This document shows, one piece after another, positions 1 through 12,466 of a stretch of DNA of 64,000 nt (its first letter is position 1; every line of letters starts with the position of its first letter). The position numbers were made by a program, and so were the translations under genes. Source of the stretch: Neurospora crassa OR74A (taxonomy: Eukaryota; Ascomycota; Sordariomycetes; Sordariales; Sordariaceae); contig NC_026505.1 in the NCBI RefSeq assembly GCF_000182925.2, positions 4,216,001-4,280,000 on the forward strand, given 5' to 3'. The notes under the pieces were generated by a model. The model was not told the DNA's origin and ran no database searches. It saw nothing but the letters and a program-made list of their open reading frames with translations.

Positions 1-2193
1 ACGACCAAATTGCGCTAAGGGAAATCTCCATCACTCTGGCTTTTAGTCTGGTCAGCACGTTATCTGTGCCGGTCCGGGGAGGGCAGGCAATAAGGAAGGG
101 CAGGGGCAGCAGAAAAGGACGAATGGCGCAGAAGGGACGGGAATGCGTGCGCATGAATTAATGTGTGTCTGGATGGGAATTTTCTGTGTTGATGTTGTGT
201 TGTGTGAATCGGTCGCCCAGTGCTGGCCGTTGTCTTTTGCGTTGACTGAGAGTTTCCAGGCCTTCTTGTTCGTCCCATGCCCCGTTTATTACCGGAAGAG
301 AAAGAGTGTTCTCTATGCTTACCTGACAGATGGCGTGTGCCTCCCGCCAGCCTATATGATGAAAGATCGCAGTAAGATCTTCATCTTGAAGTTCATCGAG
401 TTGACCGATGCCTATTGCAGGTTGTCTCCCTTGCTTGGGTAATTCAGGTACACCGTATCACTGCTCTTACTACCTCATATCTATATCTGCCCTAACCAGT
501 CATTGTGCATCCTTTCCAGATGGCAGCTTGTGTCGACGGAGGTATTTTATTCCCCCAAAGTTCGCACCGAGTTCCTGAGTCCGGAGAAGCCACGTGTAAA
601 TGAATCGCACCGCATCCCTGTTGCCAGTAACACCAGAGACAGATGGACTGCGGTGTCTATAGCCTGTCAGGCGGATTGCCAGATCGGTAATCCTGGGAAT
701 GGCGGGGCCCCGGATCATAAGATAAAATGTGCAAACCCTTCTGATAGAATGGCTGTAGAGTTGTTTCTAGCTCAAATGCGATCGAACGGGTTGGGCATCG
801 CTACCATCGACTGCCGTCCCCTCTTGCAGATTGCGTCTGGCATTGACTGGGCCAGTCACAGGGCCAATTAACCGGACAGCTCAACGATATCTTGGCTGAC
901 ATAGAAACAGGGACAAGATGATGAAGTTCAAACTGAGCTGGATGACGGATAAGGAGAAAGCAGCAGGCTGTAAGCAACAGTGCGATGATGCCAATCGGCA
1001 GTCAGCCTGTGTCAAGTGAGTCTGATATGCCAGCCTTGATTGTCGACAACTATCTTGCGACACTTTCTCAAGCTAATCGTGATAGATGGAACACTCGTAG
1101 AACAGGATGCGACTCGAATTGTTCAAACCCCATCATAGGATTGCGCGGTATACGTGCTGTTGGTCTGTTATGCGCAAGTCAAAGTGATATATCTTTCCAG
1201 GCAATTGGAGGAGAAGACTGAGAACATTACGAGGTATTTTTGCACGAATTCATCAGAGCAGACACAGCTTGCTCTCAGAGGAGTAAGCTTCTGAGCAGAG
1301 AAGAATGAGCCGGGGGGAGTCCAAGGAAAGAAGGGTCAATGAAGGGGACGGGATCTCACGTCGACATGAACTGATGAGCTGATAAAGCAGGATTCACCGA
1401 ACGGAAAGAGAATGCGCTTGTTCGCGCGGAAAACCAGACTCAGGTAAGAGGAAAAAAAGATTGTTACAGTTTTTGCGAGACTCGACGCGTTTTCGTTCAA
1501 CCCCTGTTGTGTAGATGAATGAGTGAAGTGTCAACAAGTTCTCGATGTTGTCGCGAATATCAAGTCGACTTGTGACGAGGTTCGTGATGGTTCGTGGGGA
1601 TGGTGGATCCCCGACTGGAGCTGAGCAGCTGGCCCAGTGCTCAACCCTAACCCTATAAGCCGAGTTTCTGCTTGGTGCTGGGTCCGGCAGTGGCCGGCAA
1701 CAAGCTTGGGTCTTGCCTGCCCGGCGCCTGAAAGCTTGTTTGCCAAGCTACCACTGGCACATTTGAAGTCCCACTCTGAACTGTCCCGCGACACCTGGGT
1801 TCGGGTCGAGTTGTTGACCTCAACTTTCGCGGCGCGCGACTCGGGTATCAGTTTTTCCTCTGACTTGCGACTGACGACAACAGAAGACGCCCGGAACCCA
1901 GCCACTGGCGAGCTCAACCTCCGTGTGCACCCACGGCGACGGCCATTCATCTGTTATTAATCATCATCGACAGCGAGAACGACTTATAGGTTACAAAAGC
2001 AGCTCAATCGATCGGCTGCAGTACGGTCGCAAAATTGGTCGACATCATCGACAAAATCAGTGACGATACGGATAGACCTATCAACCCCATCAAAGAACGA
2101 AGAGCGCTCTCCGGCCACCCAGTACATCATCGACATCTTTCAACTTTCTTCACGATCACCCTCTATACTTCAACCTGATTCTTCAACTCGACC
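1..2193. other. intergenic, no supported gene
   Basis: Several open frames of 60-140 codons exist here on both strands, but none shows a recognisable domain, consistent splice signals or a protein-like composition. The last few hundred bases before 2194 are the presumed promoter and leader of the pom34-like gene. A two-unit telomere-type motif lies at 1643-1654 and is listed separately. Confidence 0.6.
1643..1654 (+). promoter_or_regulatory. telobox-like motif upstream of pom34
   Basis: The sequence AACCCTAACCCT is two units of the CCCTAA telomere-type repeat, about 540 bp upstream of the pom34 start codon. A near-identical motif occurs upstream of spc3 at 12162-12173. Short interstitial telomere-like motifs can be bound by Myb-type telobox proteins in several eukaryotes. 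A role here is inference from position only. Confidence 0.3.
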
Positions 2194-3122
2194 ATGGCGA
2201 CGACAACTGTCCTGACTCCGGTCAGGCAAACCGCCCCCGCCGCCACGGTCCAAGCGAGTCCCGGCAACTGGAGGCATCCTCTACTGGCCGAATTGGAGAA
2301 ACGGCGAAGAAGGACTGTCTTTGGCGAAGAGAACGTGAGGCAGATTGCATACAACTCTTTGGCACTCTTCCTCATCGAGGGTCTACGGGCAATTTTGCAT
2401 CCTTACTTCCGCGTGGATTTGTACGCAACCTTTCCCCCCAACCGTCTCATCCCAAGAACTGAACTTGTCTTGGGGACGACCGTACAATAGATGGTACCGC
2501 CAGTGCTGACCGTTGATGTGTTAGCCTCACCTTGAGCTGGAAAAGCTACGGTAGCTGGATCTACGCCGCTCTCCTCCTGGTGCCTCTGGTCAACATCGTT
2601 GTAGCATTACTTCCGCTCTTCCGCCCGGCAGATGATTTTGCCGACATTCCCCTGACGCCTTCCCAAAGGAAGCTTCTCGGACTGCCACCGACCGCGAAAG
2701 CGACCTCAGGGGCCACCGCCATCAGCACACCTCCCAAGTATTCCCGGACGCCATCAATGGCAGGAACGCCGGCTAGCATGAGAACGGGCGGCTCTGCGCT
2801 GTCGATGACCAAAAACGCTAGCTCGGAAATTACCCTCAGCGAGCCGTACTCGCCTTCGCCCGTCAGCCCTCTGTTTCAGAAGGTTATGCAAGGGAACAAG
2901 CAGTTTGCGGTGAACGCTTTCAGCCCGCTCGGCGCCAGCACGATGAGCAACCCCTTTGGATCGAGCATCAGCAGCAGCGCTTTTGGTTCTAGCACAGGCA
3001 GCAGTGTGTTTGGCGAAGGTCCGGCCACGCCGACCCCGGCGTCTGGAAAGCGGTCGAATGTGTCGAGTGTTACGCTGACCAACAAGTGGCTGTTTGAGAA
3101 GCGAAGGAGGCCGGATTGCTGA
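2194..3122 (+). CDS. pom34: Pom34-like nuclear pore membrane protein
   Basis: Two exons, 2194-2420 and 2525-3122, give 274 aa. The intron (2421-2524) has donor GTACGC, a CTGAC branch site near 2508 and acceptor TTAG, and it restores the frame. The first 70 residues carry a basic segment and a hydrophobic stretch (about residues 49-72). A second strong membrane helix follows at about 87-110. This two-helix arrangement with a long soluble C-terminal tail is that of fungal Pom34, a membrane nucleoporin that helps anchor the pore complex in the nuclear envelope with Ndc1 and Pom152. The tail is Ser/Pro/Thr-rich and contains FG-like NPFGSS, AFGSS and VFGEG repeats around residues 205-240. Identification rests on architecture and general resemblance. 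Another two-helix envelope protein is possible but less likely. Confidence 0.72.
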
Positions 3123-3941
3123 TTTCTGCTGGTATGTTCTCCTCAGGACTTGACGTTTGTTTTCTCACCCGCGCTTCTTCAACCAGTGGAGCTTTCTTCC
3201 TATGTCGAATAGAGATAGCAGTAGCGCGATGCAGCAGAGTCTGTGATCACCACTACTTTACTTTGACGGGATTTCTTCTGCAGTCTTCGAGGTTTTTCCA
3301 TTGTATCTTAGCTAAGGTCTGGCGCTGAGAACGGTCTGTGTGGCTCTTCATTTTCAAAAAGCGGCACGTTGATATTCAGTCAGTCAATGATGCGGGTTTC
3401 CGTTTTGGGGTGCATCTTCTTAGCGAGAAGAGAACCATTGATCCAAGATACCCATTTGTTTCTTATTTTATCTTTATCGTTTTTTATCAGTCCTAAAAGT
3501 CTTCTTCCAAGCTTTCGATATGCCGATTATTACTATGAGGGTATGACGAGACCCCGTCTACTCGATTACCCATCGTAGGTGTGTGGGGTCATTTCACTTT
3601 GCATCGCTCTCTGTATGGATGGTTGGTAGGTAGTACAGAGTCTTTGTGTCGATTCACCCAAACCTGAAGTTCTGCTTCGATTTCCCTTCCTCTCATTGTC
3701 ACTTTCCCCATGGTATCATTTGAGCACTCAAACACAGAAATGGATCAGCATAATTAACAAAAAGGCGTTCCTGAAATTGTCCGCTTATCAAAAAGTGTGG
3801 TTGTTGAAGAGAATCCATCTAAGCCCAATCCCCGTTTTACATGAATACCCAAATCACATCATTAGAACCTTTCCACCTTTCCTTCCTCGCCCCCCTTGTG
3901 CTTCACCCCCTTATCACCGCCAACGCACCCCCTCGTCCACC
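3123..3941. other. intergenic between convergent genes
   Basis: This is the presumed 3' untranslated sequence of the pom34-like gene (+) and of the epoxide-hydrolase-like gene (-), which converge here. No other gene is supported. Confidence 0.6.
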
Positions 3942-6142
3942 CTAAGGACTCGGCGCTGGGCTCGGCGTATTTACCAGCGTTTCCGGACTCTCGCCCTCCG
4001 ACTGATTCCTCGTCGGCAGGTTTAGCAGGTTAGGGTTGTTGTTCGACGGTGGTGGCGGCACACTAGCAGCAGCGACCGCTTTGCCCTTTTCCGGTTTCGT
4101 CGATCTACCACGATTCTTCTCCTCGTCACTATCTTCCGCTTCTTCGAGGATCGTGGAGGTTCCTGGGGCGATGGCTACTACCACAGAGGGTGGTTTTTTG
4201 AGTCCATTGTTATTATTCCCGCTGGAGGGGTTACCGCTGCTGCTAATCACGTTCTCATCGACGGGAGAAGCGGGGACGACAACGACTTTGTCCAGAGGGG
4301 CGAGAGGCCCGGCGGGACCATGTTCTGTTGACGAAGGCGAAGGGAAGGATGTTAGTGAGGACCCACCAACGGCAGTGGTTTGTTGTGGCTGTAGTTGTTG
4401 CTGTTCTTTCGAAGGCTCCTGCTGATGGGAGCTCTCGGACTTTGCTGTCTTTAGTCGCGAATCCCGCGCCAACACTTCCTTCGCCAGCCCCTTCACGCCA
4501 GCGACAATGATCTCGGGCCGCGTGAAAGCTAGCAATCCTTCAGCGTGTCCTGAGACGCGCTCTTGGAAGACGACGTCATAGACGGAATTGCCCCATGCCG
4601 GGCAGACGTAGGTGTGTTGTTCGGCTGAGCGGGCAGCGGCTTGGGCGCGGGACAAAGGGACTTGCTTGTTGAGGGTGGGGAGAGCGTCGCTTGATGCTCC
4701 TGCAGCAGCTGTGGCTGTTGTCGTTTCGGTGGAATCCTGTCCTGCTGCTGGAGATCTACCGCCGTTGCTCCCCGTGCCCGTGAAGACTGTTATCGCGACC
4801 TTGGGCTTCTTCCCGCTCAATTTGCTCGCGCTACTTTTTTCACCGTCATCCTCAGGATAGGCCGCGCAATGCGCCCAGTACCTCATGGCCGTCTCCGGAC
4901 CGGGTAACCACAACATGTTTGTCAGCGTAATGATCTTCTCATGCGTGAAAAATGGCGAGGACAAGGCTTTTTCATCCAACCCCAAGGCACGCAACCCCCT
5001 CAGCACGAAGACGAGCATGCCGGTAGGGGAGTCGCACAGCGCGTAAGCCAGCGTGTTGGGGTCCTCTGCGAGACCACCGTCGCCACCACCGAGAGCGTTC
5101 AGGCCCAACTTCCTCTTTTCCTTATTGGTCGTCTTCCCCCCGTTGCCATTGTTCCCCGCCGCCCAAGCCCCCCAATCCTCCCCTTTATATCCCCACTTCT
5201 CCTTCTTCAACATCTTGGCCACCTTCCACTTAACCCACGCCCCGGTACCTTGCTCGTTTCTCGTTGGCGCTTTGAGGGGGGGAGCAATCAGGTGCGCGCC
5301 CACGCACGACTTGGTGTGGTGCGTGGCCAGCCTGTTGACTACCCGGAAGTCGATGGCAGCCGGCGAGAGGTGGCCCGGTCCGGAACCAGTGACGAGGTAC
5401 TGGGCGTAGCCAAGGCGGCGCATCAGAGTGTCGAGGATCGTGGCGGAGGCGGGGATGGGGGGGACGTTGGCTGGGAGGGCGTCGCTTAGACCGAGACCGG
5501 GGAGGGAGGGGATGACGAGATGGAAGGCTTGCTGTCTCGGAGAAGTGCCATCTTCTGATGCCGCATCAGGATCTGTGAGAGGCTTGATGAGGTGCCCCAG
5601 GGACAGGTTGGTGAAGGGGAACGGAGGGACCAGGAGGAGAGGCACGGCCTCGGGGTGTGGAGAGCGGGCGTGGATGAAATGGACTCGGAGGGCGGCGTTG
5701 CCGAGATTCGGAAGGGTGATGGTGGTGCGGAACTGGGGGAGGGTGCTGTTGAGCGTGCTTTCCGCTTCGCGCCAGGAGTATCTCTCGAGCCTATGCAGGA
5801 GTTACATGTTAGTCTAGTGTCCTGCTGCCCCTAAACCCATGACCAAATATGCCATCTGGCGTCGGTGTTGTGCATACCAAAAATCAATGAGCGGTTCCAC
5901 GATCGGCTTCGGCTCCCACCAATCTTTAGACCTGTTACCTGAGCTGGAGCCTTCGTGGGGAAGACGAGTAAGCTCGAGCTTCTGTCTGGTGAGGTCAAGA
6001 TGCTTGGTCGGGATCTGATGATTGCGGATTAGCCATATGTCTCAGCATAAAGACGAGTTGAGCTATATGTACTCACATGAATCTTATAAGCCTTCACTTC
6101 CTCATCCGGGGCAACTTGGACATCACTGCTTGGATCCGCCAT
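3942..6142 (-). CDS. epoxide-hydrolase-like alpha/beta hydrolase, probably inactive
   Basis: Three exons, 6142-6077, 6014-5878 and 5790-3942, give 683 aa. Introns have GTGAGT and GTATGC donors and CAG and TAG acceptors, and the frame is kept. Residues about 40-110 resemble the epoxide hydrolase N-terminal domain: a DWWEPKP segment, then Y-S-W-R-E-A-E, then PQFRTTI. An alpha/beta hydrolase fold follows, with PSLPGLGLSD near residues 162-171 and LAYALCDSPTGML in the lid region. The catalytic features are degraded. The usual HGWPGS oxyanion motif reads PPFPFT (about 123-128), and the nucleophile elbow, normally GGDWG, reads GSGPG (203-207), so the catalytic Asp is absent. A His near residue 483 in SGHAEGLLAF aligns with the family's His. 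The last 180 residues are a low-complexity Q/S/P/N-rich tail. It is therefore probably a non-catalytic homologue, and the substrate is unknown. Confidence 0.8.
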
Positions 6143-8823
6143 CGTGGATCCCGCTATATTATGTCTCGTTTCCAATGAGCTTGTTATGCAGTATTAAAGC
6201 TCTCGTATGAGAGAATGTGAAGATAGTTTTGTGTCAGTGAATCACAAATGTGACGATTTAACGAAGACGACAATCGAAAAATCGATCGAAAGTGTTCAAC
6301 GGTAAATAACAAAACAAGGTGAGAAGTGAAAGTTTCAGTGCCACCTAGACACGCAGCGGTTCCTCAACGAGATATGGATATATGTAAGAGGGGAAGGAAG
6401 GATTAAATAATAACAGAACGAAAGAAATCTTCAGCCACCAGCTGGAGTTCTGGGTATAGACTGGAGAAAATTAGGAAGATGTAGGGGACTAGGTAGGTAG
6501 GTAGGTAGATGTGGTCGGTACAGAGGAGGGAGGAGGTAGGTATAGTGCCGTAGAGGCCCCCCCCCCCCCCTTTCTCTCTCCTCCTCCTCTTCCTCCCCTT
6601 TCCTAGTTTGTAAGTACAGAAAAGGATATTTCAGGACGTGCATGCGGACTCGAAGAAAGCCGTAAAGCCGTTGGCGCACCTTTGTCAGGTCATCCAAAAG
6701 GCAAGCCAAGAGAAAAAGTACCTATTTGTTGCTGCGCTTATGCAAAGTCGACTAATACAACTGTGTACATGGGTACTTGGCGGAGATAATTCTACTGCCT
6801 GCAGCCAGCAGCCATTCAGCATGTGCGCCTCAAAAGTAATAGCGCCAGAAAACCAGAACACCGGAAACGAGGAGGGTACGTTGACAGGCATTTTCCCAAG
6901 CCATTCTAGTGTATTATGATGTATGTGTGCACTTCCCTCGGGTACGCAATGTACACTACCTACCCGCATTCCACTTTGTCTCCTGTATGCTGGATGTACA
7001 GTTGTCGGATTATTGCTATTGTAGTTTTGGCCTCTGTTGTTTGTGGCAAGCACCTGGTTAGGTCTAACTACGATGTAGGTGCTTGTCCCCCCCCCCTCCC
7101 GGGGGTCCATATTTCCCTGTTACCTATCGCATTACAGACTTCTTTCTTTTTCCTTTCTTTTTTGCACAACCTAACCGGGAAACTTCAGTTGCCGACATGC
7201 GCGTGTCTTTGCTTTGGCTTAGCCTGGCCATTCGGAGGAAACCCTACGAAGGAACCCAGGATCTGGCATCCGGTACAATGAAAGGACGGCAGCAATGCGC
7301 GCTATATCGCGTGGGTATGATACCGTAGTCATATTTAAGGGGTCGGACTAGGTCGGGTAAGGCCCGGGGGTTGGGCCTGTTTAGCTTGATGGGGGAGGGG
7401 GGGGTGGGTGTCCAAACTGACGACAAGGTCACAAGCCTGCAATGCGAGAGGAAGGGCGATATAATAAGAGGAGACAGACAGAAAAGAGAAAGACGGTCTC
7501 GAAGTCTCTTAGGAAATGGACGATGCCAAATCCTCAAATCATGGGACAAAGGGACTTGGTCTGTCGCATATCCACATCTACATGGAATTCTAGACTTCAC
7601 TAGATAGGTGAATAGTCCCCCATTGATGTCCCTTCCACAAGACCAATAGGCGTCCATCGTCATTATCCCCACGAACCGTTGGACTTTCACTTGACGCGCG
7701 CCGCGCAAAAACGCACCGCACCCTGGCGATCTCACAACCACCCGCCCTACCACCCTGCCGCCTATCTGTGGCTAGAGCACCACCCTTGCACAATAGAACT
7801 CAAGGCCTTCTACCCCCAATTGGCCGGTTTCCCCAATTTGCCGCGGCAGCAGCCACATGAGCCGTGCCTTGGAAGTCATGAAACAGTGGCGGTGCTGACG
7901 AGTCCTTGCATCAAGATCCCTACCTCTACCTTGTGAACCTTTGCAGGGTTTCTGAACGGGAAATTGATCAGCAATTTGACCGTTTGACGATGGGATGGGA
8001 TGCAATAGCAGTGCGCCACTACCTATGTTGTCTTGGGTTTGTACCTGCCGGGGAAAGTTTGGGGTTCTTCACTTCTGTCCTTTAAAAGCAAAGAAAAAAA
8101 AAAAAAGAAAAAAAAAACACCGAGGTTCTGTTGCACTGGGGGGAGGAAGGCCGAGAGAGGGACAAAACCTAGTTAATAGCGAAGACTGAGCGCACTTGAA
8201 CCAAGCATCAAGTAACCGCGGTACATGTCACATCACCGCTTGACAACATGTGGGGACTTTGAGATGAGGGTAAAGCGACTGGTCTTGCTATCATCAACCA
8301 AATTCGAACCAGACGCATTGCGTATGTTACACACCCACCCGCCCAATTGATATTATGTTTTCTATGCTACACGACATCGATGTAAGCAAGGCGTCCGTCT
8401 GCACTCGCCACCCTCTTGGTAGAGCGATGGGCCAACAATGTGGCTTACGGATGATCTTGAAGCTCATTATTTTGTTATCTACGTATTTCTGTAGCTGTTC
8501 TATCAACTGTACCTGGTCGAGCAGATCTGTGGGCGGCCTCCCTTGGACCTATGTTCGCCCATCGTCCTTTTGCAGTTCTTGAAACCTCCTCGTATCACAT
8601 CCTCAATACTCCACCCTCAGGCATGTTACCCAACAGCCCGAGAAGGCCGCTCACTTGTGGTGTAATCGATCGCCGCCACACGACGCCGGTCATTTTGTCG
8701 CCACAATGGCACCTCAGCCACAAACAAAACCAATGACTGCAATTTGTGTTCCTCCTATTTCCCTTCCAAGAATCATGCACAACAGCCAACAAACCAAGCT
8801 GAAACCCATCACCACAGATTCTT
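6143..8823. other. intergenic, no supported gene
   Basis: This 2.7-kb stretch separates the divergent start of the hydrolase-like gene from the 3' end of the HID1 gene. It contains a 14-base C run (6557-6570) followed by CT-rich sequence, GGTAGGTA-type repeats near 6494-6510, and an A-rich run near 8091-8118. Open frames up to about 170 codons exist but lack any domain or protein-like pattern. Confidence 0.55.
6557..6570. repeat. poly-C run followed by CT-rich tract
   Basis: Fourteen consecutive C residues are followed by TTTCTCTCTC and CTCCTCCTCTT simple sequence to about 6600. This is a plain simple-sequence tract in intergenic DNA. Confidence 0.9.
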
Positions 8824-11755
8824 CTAGCCGATCCGTCGCGGGGCCTGGGCTCCTCCTGGAGGAACAGCTGGACCTGCAGCCCCCCGGAGGTTGATAGCTC
8901 CGATGCGAGATACAATGTTGCTTCCAACCGCGTCCACGGCTCCACGTGGGGAAGTCAGCGATGGGCCCTGTGCTGCCGTCTGTTGTACGTGGAAGAGCTT
9001 GATGTTGGTCGTGTTCCAGATGCCCACAGTGCCTCTGGCAACCTGCATTTCGCTGGCAAAGACGAACCCCCAAAGCAGGGACTCGTACCATCCCAGCGCC
9101 ATTGGCGACCATTCAAACATGTGAACCCGTACAGGCGAGGCATCCACACCAACAAGTTGGATCTCCTGGATCCTCTGTAAAACTGCCGGCGTGGGCGAGT
9201 CTGTAGCAATGGATTGGCGAGGTAGCAGCGCCGTGAGCTGATTGATCAGCGTCAAGATGGTATGAAGCGGCAACTCTGGAAGCCAACTATCAATCCATTC
9301 TGCGGTTGGCTCAAAGGCCCCGGTCTGGGACTGGCCGGATATAGAGTACCCGCTCAAGCTGGTTGTGCTGTTTTGCCGAGAGAAGCGCGGTCCTGCCGGC
9401 ATCTTACCCCTGGCCTTTTCCGACATGCCTCGAAGCTGTCTAGGTACACCACTGCCATCCGCATGGGGCTCTACAGAAGATGCACGGGACGGATTCTCGC
9501 TATGGCTTGAGGGAGACGGGGTAGGCCGTTGCTCATTATCGCTGTCGTCATCGTCACCTACGGCGAATGCTCCATCCTCGGGAACATCATGGAGCGTAGG
9601 AACCTGCGTGATAGACGTTGTGGGGCTCCGCAGACTTTCCAACGAGCTCCTCGTCGAGTTAGTCTCCAATGGATCATTGGAGGCCGCAGCCTCCTTCCTT
9701 TTTCGGTTACGTCTCTCTATCTCCTCCTGGCCACTTTCCAGTGTGAAAGAGCGCAGGGCTTCGAATCGCTTTCTATTCCTAATTATGGCGTATATGAAGT
9801 GAGGGTTCTCTGCGGTGAATTTATCAGAACACAAGTCAACCAACGCCCCAGTGATAGTGTGACTTACTCTTGTACTGATGCTCCACAATCGCATTGATGG
9901 ACTCTAACAATGATCTTAGTAGATTATGGTTCGTGTCATTCGCCATCAGGAACGAAGGGGATGACATTGAGTTATAGAGTTGGATGAGTCTGGTGCAGGT
10001 AGATCCGCTGAGTCCCTCGAGGTAAGCGGATATGTTATTAATAACAGCCAGGAGCGCAGGATAAATAACGGTCAGCTTCCCCTGACTCTTGGTGATGAGA
10101 TTATATATAGACTAGCGGCTGGTTAGAATCAGAGTCCCAAACGTGTGCTTGGGGAGACTCACTTGGATTAGGAAGTCTGCATAGGTTCCCCTGAAGCCAG
10201 TAATCCGGATAGCCGGGGGAAGCGTCTCTTGGGCCTCAAACATTTTGTTGAGGTTGATGCCGAAGTTCTTCTCTGCGCTGAGAGTCTGGAGCAGGAAAGC
10301 ACACATCCTCACCACGCCCTGCTTCGATGCGTCGCCCTTGTATTCGAGCGCATAGAACAAAACGAAAATTACAAAGTCATGTGCTCGTTCCGTGTCGATC
10401 ATGAAAGAGCGGAAGCGTTTATTGCACTGGGTCAGTTCCCAGAATAGCATGATGGTCTCGGGCGCGAACCGAACTGAGTTCTGTGCCCCTGGGATATAGG
10501 AAGCATTGGCCTGGAGTGGTTGATGCAGTATCCGCGTCATGCCATCCACGATGAACTGGAAATCTTGGGGCCGATGGAGTCTGCCAGCAAAGTGACGGTA
10601 GAAGTTCTTGGGGGTCAGAACTCCTGGCTCCTCTGGGACAGGATAGAGCAGAACCACCAAGAGAAATTGTAGGGTGTATGTGACGAGAATTTGTTTTGGA
10701 TCCTTGAAAACTAGAGTGTTGTACGGCACGCGCCAGGTGGCAGGGTTATACTTGAGTGTCTAGCACATGGTTAGTATGTATGACTTGCGCGACGGATATG
10801 GTAACTTGCCGTGTTCAGAAGCGAGCACAAGACTGAGAGAACCACTTGCTTGTCTGGACACGTGCATATGTGGGTGAGGGCCCGGGCTCCCTTCAGCGGC
10901 AAGACACTCGGCGACATATACATGCTTTGGCTCGTCAGGGTCAAGAGCAACCGCAGGATCTCACATCGGTTACTCTCATGCTCTTTAGTCGTCGGTATCG
11001 ATGTCGCACAGCCCACGCCGCTCTGCCAGATCGAATAGCTGACCTTGGGACTGCCATGTGGTTGTCTTGGTACCGTCAGGTCGGAGAAGAACAGCAAATC
11101 GATAAGGGTGTCGATAAGCTCCTCGGCTAGCGGCTTTGCGTCCTCGAACTCTTCGGGCGGTCTAGGCTGGACCTCTTGCGACTCGTCGAAGAGCACTTCG
11201 TTGGCTATTAGAGACGTCCTGGTGCGTTTGCGACGGCGGGCCCAGAAGAAGTTCTCCTCCCAGGCTTGGAGCGACTCTTTCTCGTAGAGAAACGGGAGGA
11301 TGCGGGTGAGGACTCGGATGCAGTTGAGAGCATGACTGTCGGGAGCGATCTCGGGATCGGGGAACGAGGGGTGGTGGCGGAGCACAAAGAGTCGCGATGT
11401 CACGGCTAATATCAACGTCTCCAGATTCTCCAAGGCATTGTCTCGGGTTCGGCGAACGTCGGCAGGGGCAAATAGACTGAAGACATCTTCCGAGGTTTCG
11501 GGCAACTCCCAGAACTACAAACAACCGAAAGCACCACGGTTAGCCCCGATTACCGCTAGATGTGGGTGAGGACAGGTTCATGAACATAACATGTATGTAG
11601 GTGTAGACGACCGGACGCGACAGCTGGGTATCAAGGACAATGGACTAGGCAATACTGACTGATGTCCAGTAGGTATCATCGGCGGGGATGTGTCGTTCTT
11701 CAGAGAGGCGGAAGATGCCCTTCTTGAATACTAGCTTAGAGTCGCTCGCACCCAT
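8824..11755 (-). CDS. HID1 family protein (Golgi/trafficking)
   Basis: Five exons, 11755-11660, 11514-10810, 10759-10163, 10111-9868 and 9809-8824, give 875 aa. The N-terminus MGASDSK fits an N-myristoylation signal, as known for animal HID1. Conserved HID1 blocks are clear: FWELPETSEDVFSLF (about 33-47), IWQSGVGCATS, ILRLLLTLTSQSMYM, CPDKQVVLSVLCSLLNT, and NPHFIYAIIRNRKRFEALRSF just after intron 4. HID1 proteins are peripheral Golgi proteins required for secretory-granule or vesicle sorting; fission yeast ftp105 is a homologue that anchors a deubiquitinase. A Ser-rich, acidic, low-complexity insert occupies about residues 580-720. Intron 2 (10809-10760) has a GC donor (GCAAGT) with an ACTAAC branch site. 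It shares a roughly 700-bp divergent promoter region with spc3. Confidence 0.92.
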
Positions 11756-12466
11756 TTTGGCAGCTTAGATACATGGCATTCATTGAGATCATGCCACAAT
11801 ACAAAAGGAACCGGGGGGGCGGAGGTTGGGGAGGCAGAGATAGATCCGCTATTTCTCGTTTCTTGACGTGTCGGTGGCTCGTTGGAGTGGTGGACTTTGT
11901 TGCGATTGATGGTTTGCAGATGGTTTGGGTCAGTGTGAAGTGCAACCGGCTCGTTACATCACAGGCTGCGACTTCAGTCAGTGTGTCGCTCTGTCCCGAG
12001 GGAAGCTAAAGGGAAGGTTGGTTCCACCTGGGGAACCCCCAGGGATCGAATCGGAGGATTCCACTTGATCTGGTCTGTGCGTTCGGGGGTCGGGCCCGCG
12101 CTCAGCACAGCATATGTACGTACATGCTGCCGTCTCATGCAGTTTCCTGCTGACGCATATGTAACCCTAACCCAGAAGCAGCAGCAGCAGCATGATCATC
12201 ACGATCTGGCCTTATCGACAGCCCGTCAAGGTGCCCTTCCCTAGTCGAAGTACATTCAAGCTGGCCAAAACCCGCCGTTGATGACAATAACAACAGCACC
12301 ACCTGCCAACCTTTTCCGCCGAAATAACCTGGACCCGCTGGTGAGGTACTCCAGGTGGCATTGGAAAAAAGACCTGTGTTTATATCGACGTTAACGGGGC
12401 CCTGGCTATCCCCTCCCTTGGAGAGCATCTTGAACCCCAAGCTTTCAAGACAACATATCGCCCACC
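11756..12466. promoter_or_regulatory. divergent promoter region, HID1 / spc3
   Basis: This 711-bp gap separates two divergently transcribed start codons. It holds a telobox-like motif (12162-12173) and a short CAG run just after it (12178-12190). No further gene is supported. Confidence 0.55.
12162..12173 (+). promoter_or_regulatory. telobox-like motif upstream of spc3
   Basis: TAACCCTAACCC, two telomere-type units, lies about 300 bp upstream of the spc3 start codon. It matches the motif upstream of pom34. Function is inference. Confidence 0.3.

Noticed and set aside
4020-4035. Telomere-like GGTTAGGGTT inside the hydrolase-like coding sequence
   Set aside because: It is only about one and a half units and is explained by Leu/Asn/Pro codons.
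4815-5200. GEDWGA motif in the hydrolase-like protein as a possible nucleophile elbow
   Set aside because: It lies around residue 271, in the cap/lid region after the true elbow position, so alignment context does not support it as the catalytic Asp.
7244-7753. Minus-strand open frame of 169 codons
   Set aside because: Composition is not protein-like, no domain or splice context is seen, and it overlaps simple-sequence DNA.
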